Origin: Mycolicibacterium baixiangningiae
Lineage (GTDB): Bacteria; Actinomycetota; Actinomycetes; Mycobacteriales; Mycobacteriaceae
Direction of reading: 5' to 3'
DNA: 64,000 bases
NCBI RefSeq assembly: GCF_016313185.1
Contig: NZ_CP066218.1
Location: 1,984,001-2,048,000 of the forward strand
The position numbers and the translations under genes were made by a program. Positions 62,771 through 64,000 of the stretch are shown piece after piece. Positions within the stretch are counted from its first letter, which is position 1. Every line of letters starts with the position of its first letter. Under the pieces are notes generated by a model. It was not told the origin of the DNA. It saw only the letters and a program-made list of their open reading frames with translations, and did not search any database.

Positions 62771-63874
62771 ATGCTGAAGTACCGCGGATCGCAGCTGATC
62801 AAGTCCGGCGTCATCGGCCTCGTCGTGATGATCCTCATCGTCGCCGTGGGCCTGGCACCGGAGCGCCTGATCTCCATGGCCACCGCACTGCGATACCAGG
62901 CGCTGTTCACCGAGGCGGGTGGCATTGCCACCGGTAACGATGTGACGGTCTCCGGCATCAAGGTCGGCTCGGTCACCTCGGTCGGTCTCGACAATGGCGA
63001 CGCGCTGGTCGATTTCACCGTCGACAGCAGGTACGCGCTGGGCTCCGACAGCACGGCCGATATCCGCACCGGAACCCTGCTCGGCGAGCGGGTGCTGGTG
63101 CTGAAGCCGGCGGGCAGTGGCAACCTGTCGCGCACTGCGCCCATCCCGACGTCCCGAACGTCCTCGCCGTACTCGTTGTCGGATGCGCTCGGCGAGCTCA
63201 CCACCAACACCGCCGGCACGAACACCGACACGCTCAACCAGTCGCTGGACACGCTGGCCGCGACGCTCGATCAGATCAGTCCTCAGCTGGGTCCGGCGTT
63301 CGACGGGCTGTCGCGGCTGTCGAAGTCGCTCAACAACCGAAACGAGAGTCTGTCGGAGCTGCTGAAGACGGCCGGCGACGTCACCGGGATCTTCGCCGAA
63401 CGCAGCAAGCAGGTCAACGCGCTGATCCTGAACGCCAACGACCTGCTCGCCGTGCTCAATGAGCGCCGGCAGGCGATCGTGAGCCTGCTCGCCAACATCT
63501 CGGCGGTCTCACGTGAACTCAGCGGCGTGGTCGCCGACAACGAGCAGGAACTGGCGCCGACTCTGGAGCGGTTGAACTCGGTCACCGCGGTGCTGGAGAA
63601 GAACCGGGACAACCTGGCCAAGATGCTCCCCGGGGCGGCCAAGTACTACCTGACACAGGGCGAGATCGTCGCGAACGGCGCGTACTACAACGCCCTGGTC
63701 CCCAACCTCGCATTCGGACAGCTGCTGCAGCCGTTCCTGGACTACGCGTTCGGGTTCAGGCGAGGCGTCAATGCCGGTCAGCCGCCGGACAACGCCGGGC
63801 CGCGGGCCGAGCTGGAATTCCCCGTCAACGGCATCCCGCAGCCAGGAGATCTCCCTGATGATGGAAACCCGTAA
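62771..63874 (+). CDS. mceC: MceC-type substrate-binding protein
   Basis: Mce protein of 367 residues whose ATG follows the MceB stop without a gap. N-terminal helix SGVIGLVVMILIVAVGLAPE, MCE domain with EAGGIATGNDVTVSGIKVGS, helical domain, and a proline-rich C-terminus (EFPVNGIPQPGDLPDDGNP). Third ring subunit. Confidence 0.93.
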   Translation: MLKYRGSQLIKSGVIGLVVMILIVAVGLAPERLISMATALRYQALFTEAGGIATGNDVTVSGIKVGSVTSVGLDNGDALVDFTVDSRYALGSDSTADIRTGTLLGERVLVLKPAGSGNLSRTAPIPTSRTSSPYSLSDALGELTTNTAGTNTDTLNQSLDTLAATLDQISPQLGPAFDGLSRLSKSLNNRNESLSELLKTAGDVTGIFAERSKQVNALILNANDLLAVLNERRQAIVSLLANISAVSRELSGVVADNEQELAPTLERLNSVTAVLEKNRDNLAKMLPGAAKYYLTQGEIVANGAYYNALVPNLAFGQLLQPFLDYAFGFRRGVNAGQPPDNAGPRAELEFPVNGIPQPGDLPDDGNP

Positions 63875-64000
63875 GCGATTGGCGGCCGGCACGGCGTTGC
63901 TGCTGGTCGTCCTGCTGTTCGTCGGTGCCGCGTTCGTCGTGCGCCAGGTCTTTTTCGGGCCCACCACGGTCAGCGCGTACTTCCCGACGGCGACGGCGAT
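63858..64000 (+). CDS. mceD: MceD-type substrate-binding protein (partial)
   Basis: The first 47 codons of the next Mce subunit, starting at ATG 63858 (or 63861), inside the end of mceC, with AGGAGA upstream. The N-terminal helix reads TALLLVVLLFVGAAFVV, followed by the start of the MCE domain. The gene continues beyond the right edge, where mceE and mceF are expected. Confidence 0.88.
   Translation, partial: MMETRKRLAAGTALLLVVLLFVGAAFVVRQVFFGPTTVSAYFPTATA

Noticed and set aside
1..64000. Mobile island, prophage or CRISPR
   Set aside because: No integrase, transposase, terminal repeats, att-like duplications at a tRNA, phage genes or spaced repeats were seen. The gene remnants at 32-34 kb look like local deletions and frameshifts.

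Overview
The window looks like a chromosomal segment of a fast-growing mycobacterium (Mycolicibacterium-like). It is strongly GC-rich, uses GTG starts often, and its genes commonly overlap by 4 bases (ATGA/GTGA). It carries yrbE/mce genes, mycofactocin-coupled short-chain dehydrogenases, an F420-type LLM oxidoreductase, small [3Fe-4S] P450 ferredoxins, AveC-like membrane proteins and a hemophore-like secreted protein. I saw no rRNA, tRNA, CRISPR array, transposase or phage gene. Species assignment is inference.

Layout. 1-3716 (minus): TetR regulator, acyl-CoA dehydrogenase, APH-like kinase and a zinc-less quinone oxidoreductase cut by the left edge. 3792-7646: VOC protein, SDR, EthD-like protein, epimerase and a dehalogenase/epoxide-hydrolase-like enzyme. 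7665-13964: a VWA protein, a MoxR-type AAA+ ATPase and two tandem copies of a divergent pair (AveC-like membrane protein facing a TetR). 14232-17671: a third TetR diverging from a SnoaL-like/P450/mycofactocin-SDR operon. 17678-28449: an EBP-like membrane protein and an aldehyde dehydrogenase on the minus strand, then a long plus-strand ring-hydroxylation cluster. That cluster holds two copies of a Rieske oxygenase plus 120-aa partner cassette, a hydrolase, a MarR regulator, a flavin/2Fe-2S reductase, an SDR, a TauD enzyme and a CMD-family protein. 28533-33884: P450, ferredoxin, DUF1330 protein, a third Rieske oxygenase, a patch of decayed genes and an LLM oxidoreductase. 34130-42649 (minus): two P450s with a ferredoxin, then an operon with a NuoF-like NADH flavoprotein, ferredoxin, DUF35-thiolase fusion, hydrolase and two beta-hydroxyacid dehydrogenases. 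43166-49261: an amidohydrolase/Rieske-ferredoxin operon diverging from a paired acyl-CoA dehydrogenase operon. 49284-50205: two secreted proteins. 50285-53588 (minus): P450, ferredoxin and two SDRs. 53794-64000 (plus): an uninterrupted operon of aldehyde dehydrogenase, CoA-transferase, DUF35 protein, thiolase, yrbEA, yrbEB and mceA-D, running off the right edge.

Together the genes read as a catabolic island for a hydrophobic, probably polycyclic or terpenoid, substrate. Mce/YrbE would import it; P450s and Rieske oxygenases with their ferredoxins and reductases would hydroxylate it; SDRs and aldehyde dehydrogenases would oxidise it to acids; CoA-transferase, paired acyl-CoA dehydrogenases and thiolase/aldolase-like proteins would degrade the CoA esters. 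The substrate cannot be read from sequence.

The least expected signals are regulatory. One palindrome, ATAC-N6-GTAT, recurs at five perfect sites and one near-perfect site beside three TetR paralogues and in front of the third Rieske oxygenase. A tandem 20-bp-period MarR-type operator overlaps a leaderless promoter. A third palindrome class, GAGAA-N5-TTCTC, sits before the P450 and acyl-CoA dehydrogenase operons. There is also a compact graveyard of gene remnants at 32063-34026.
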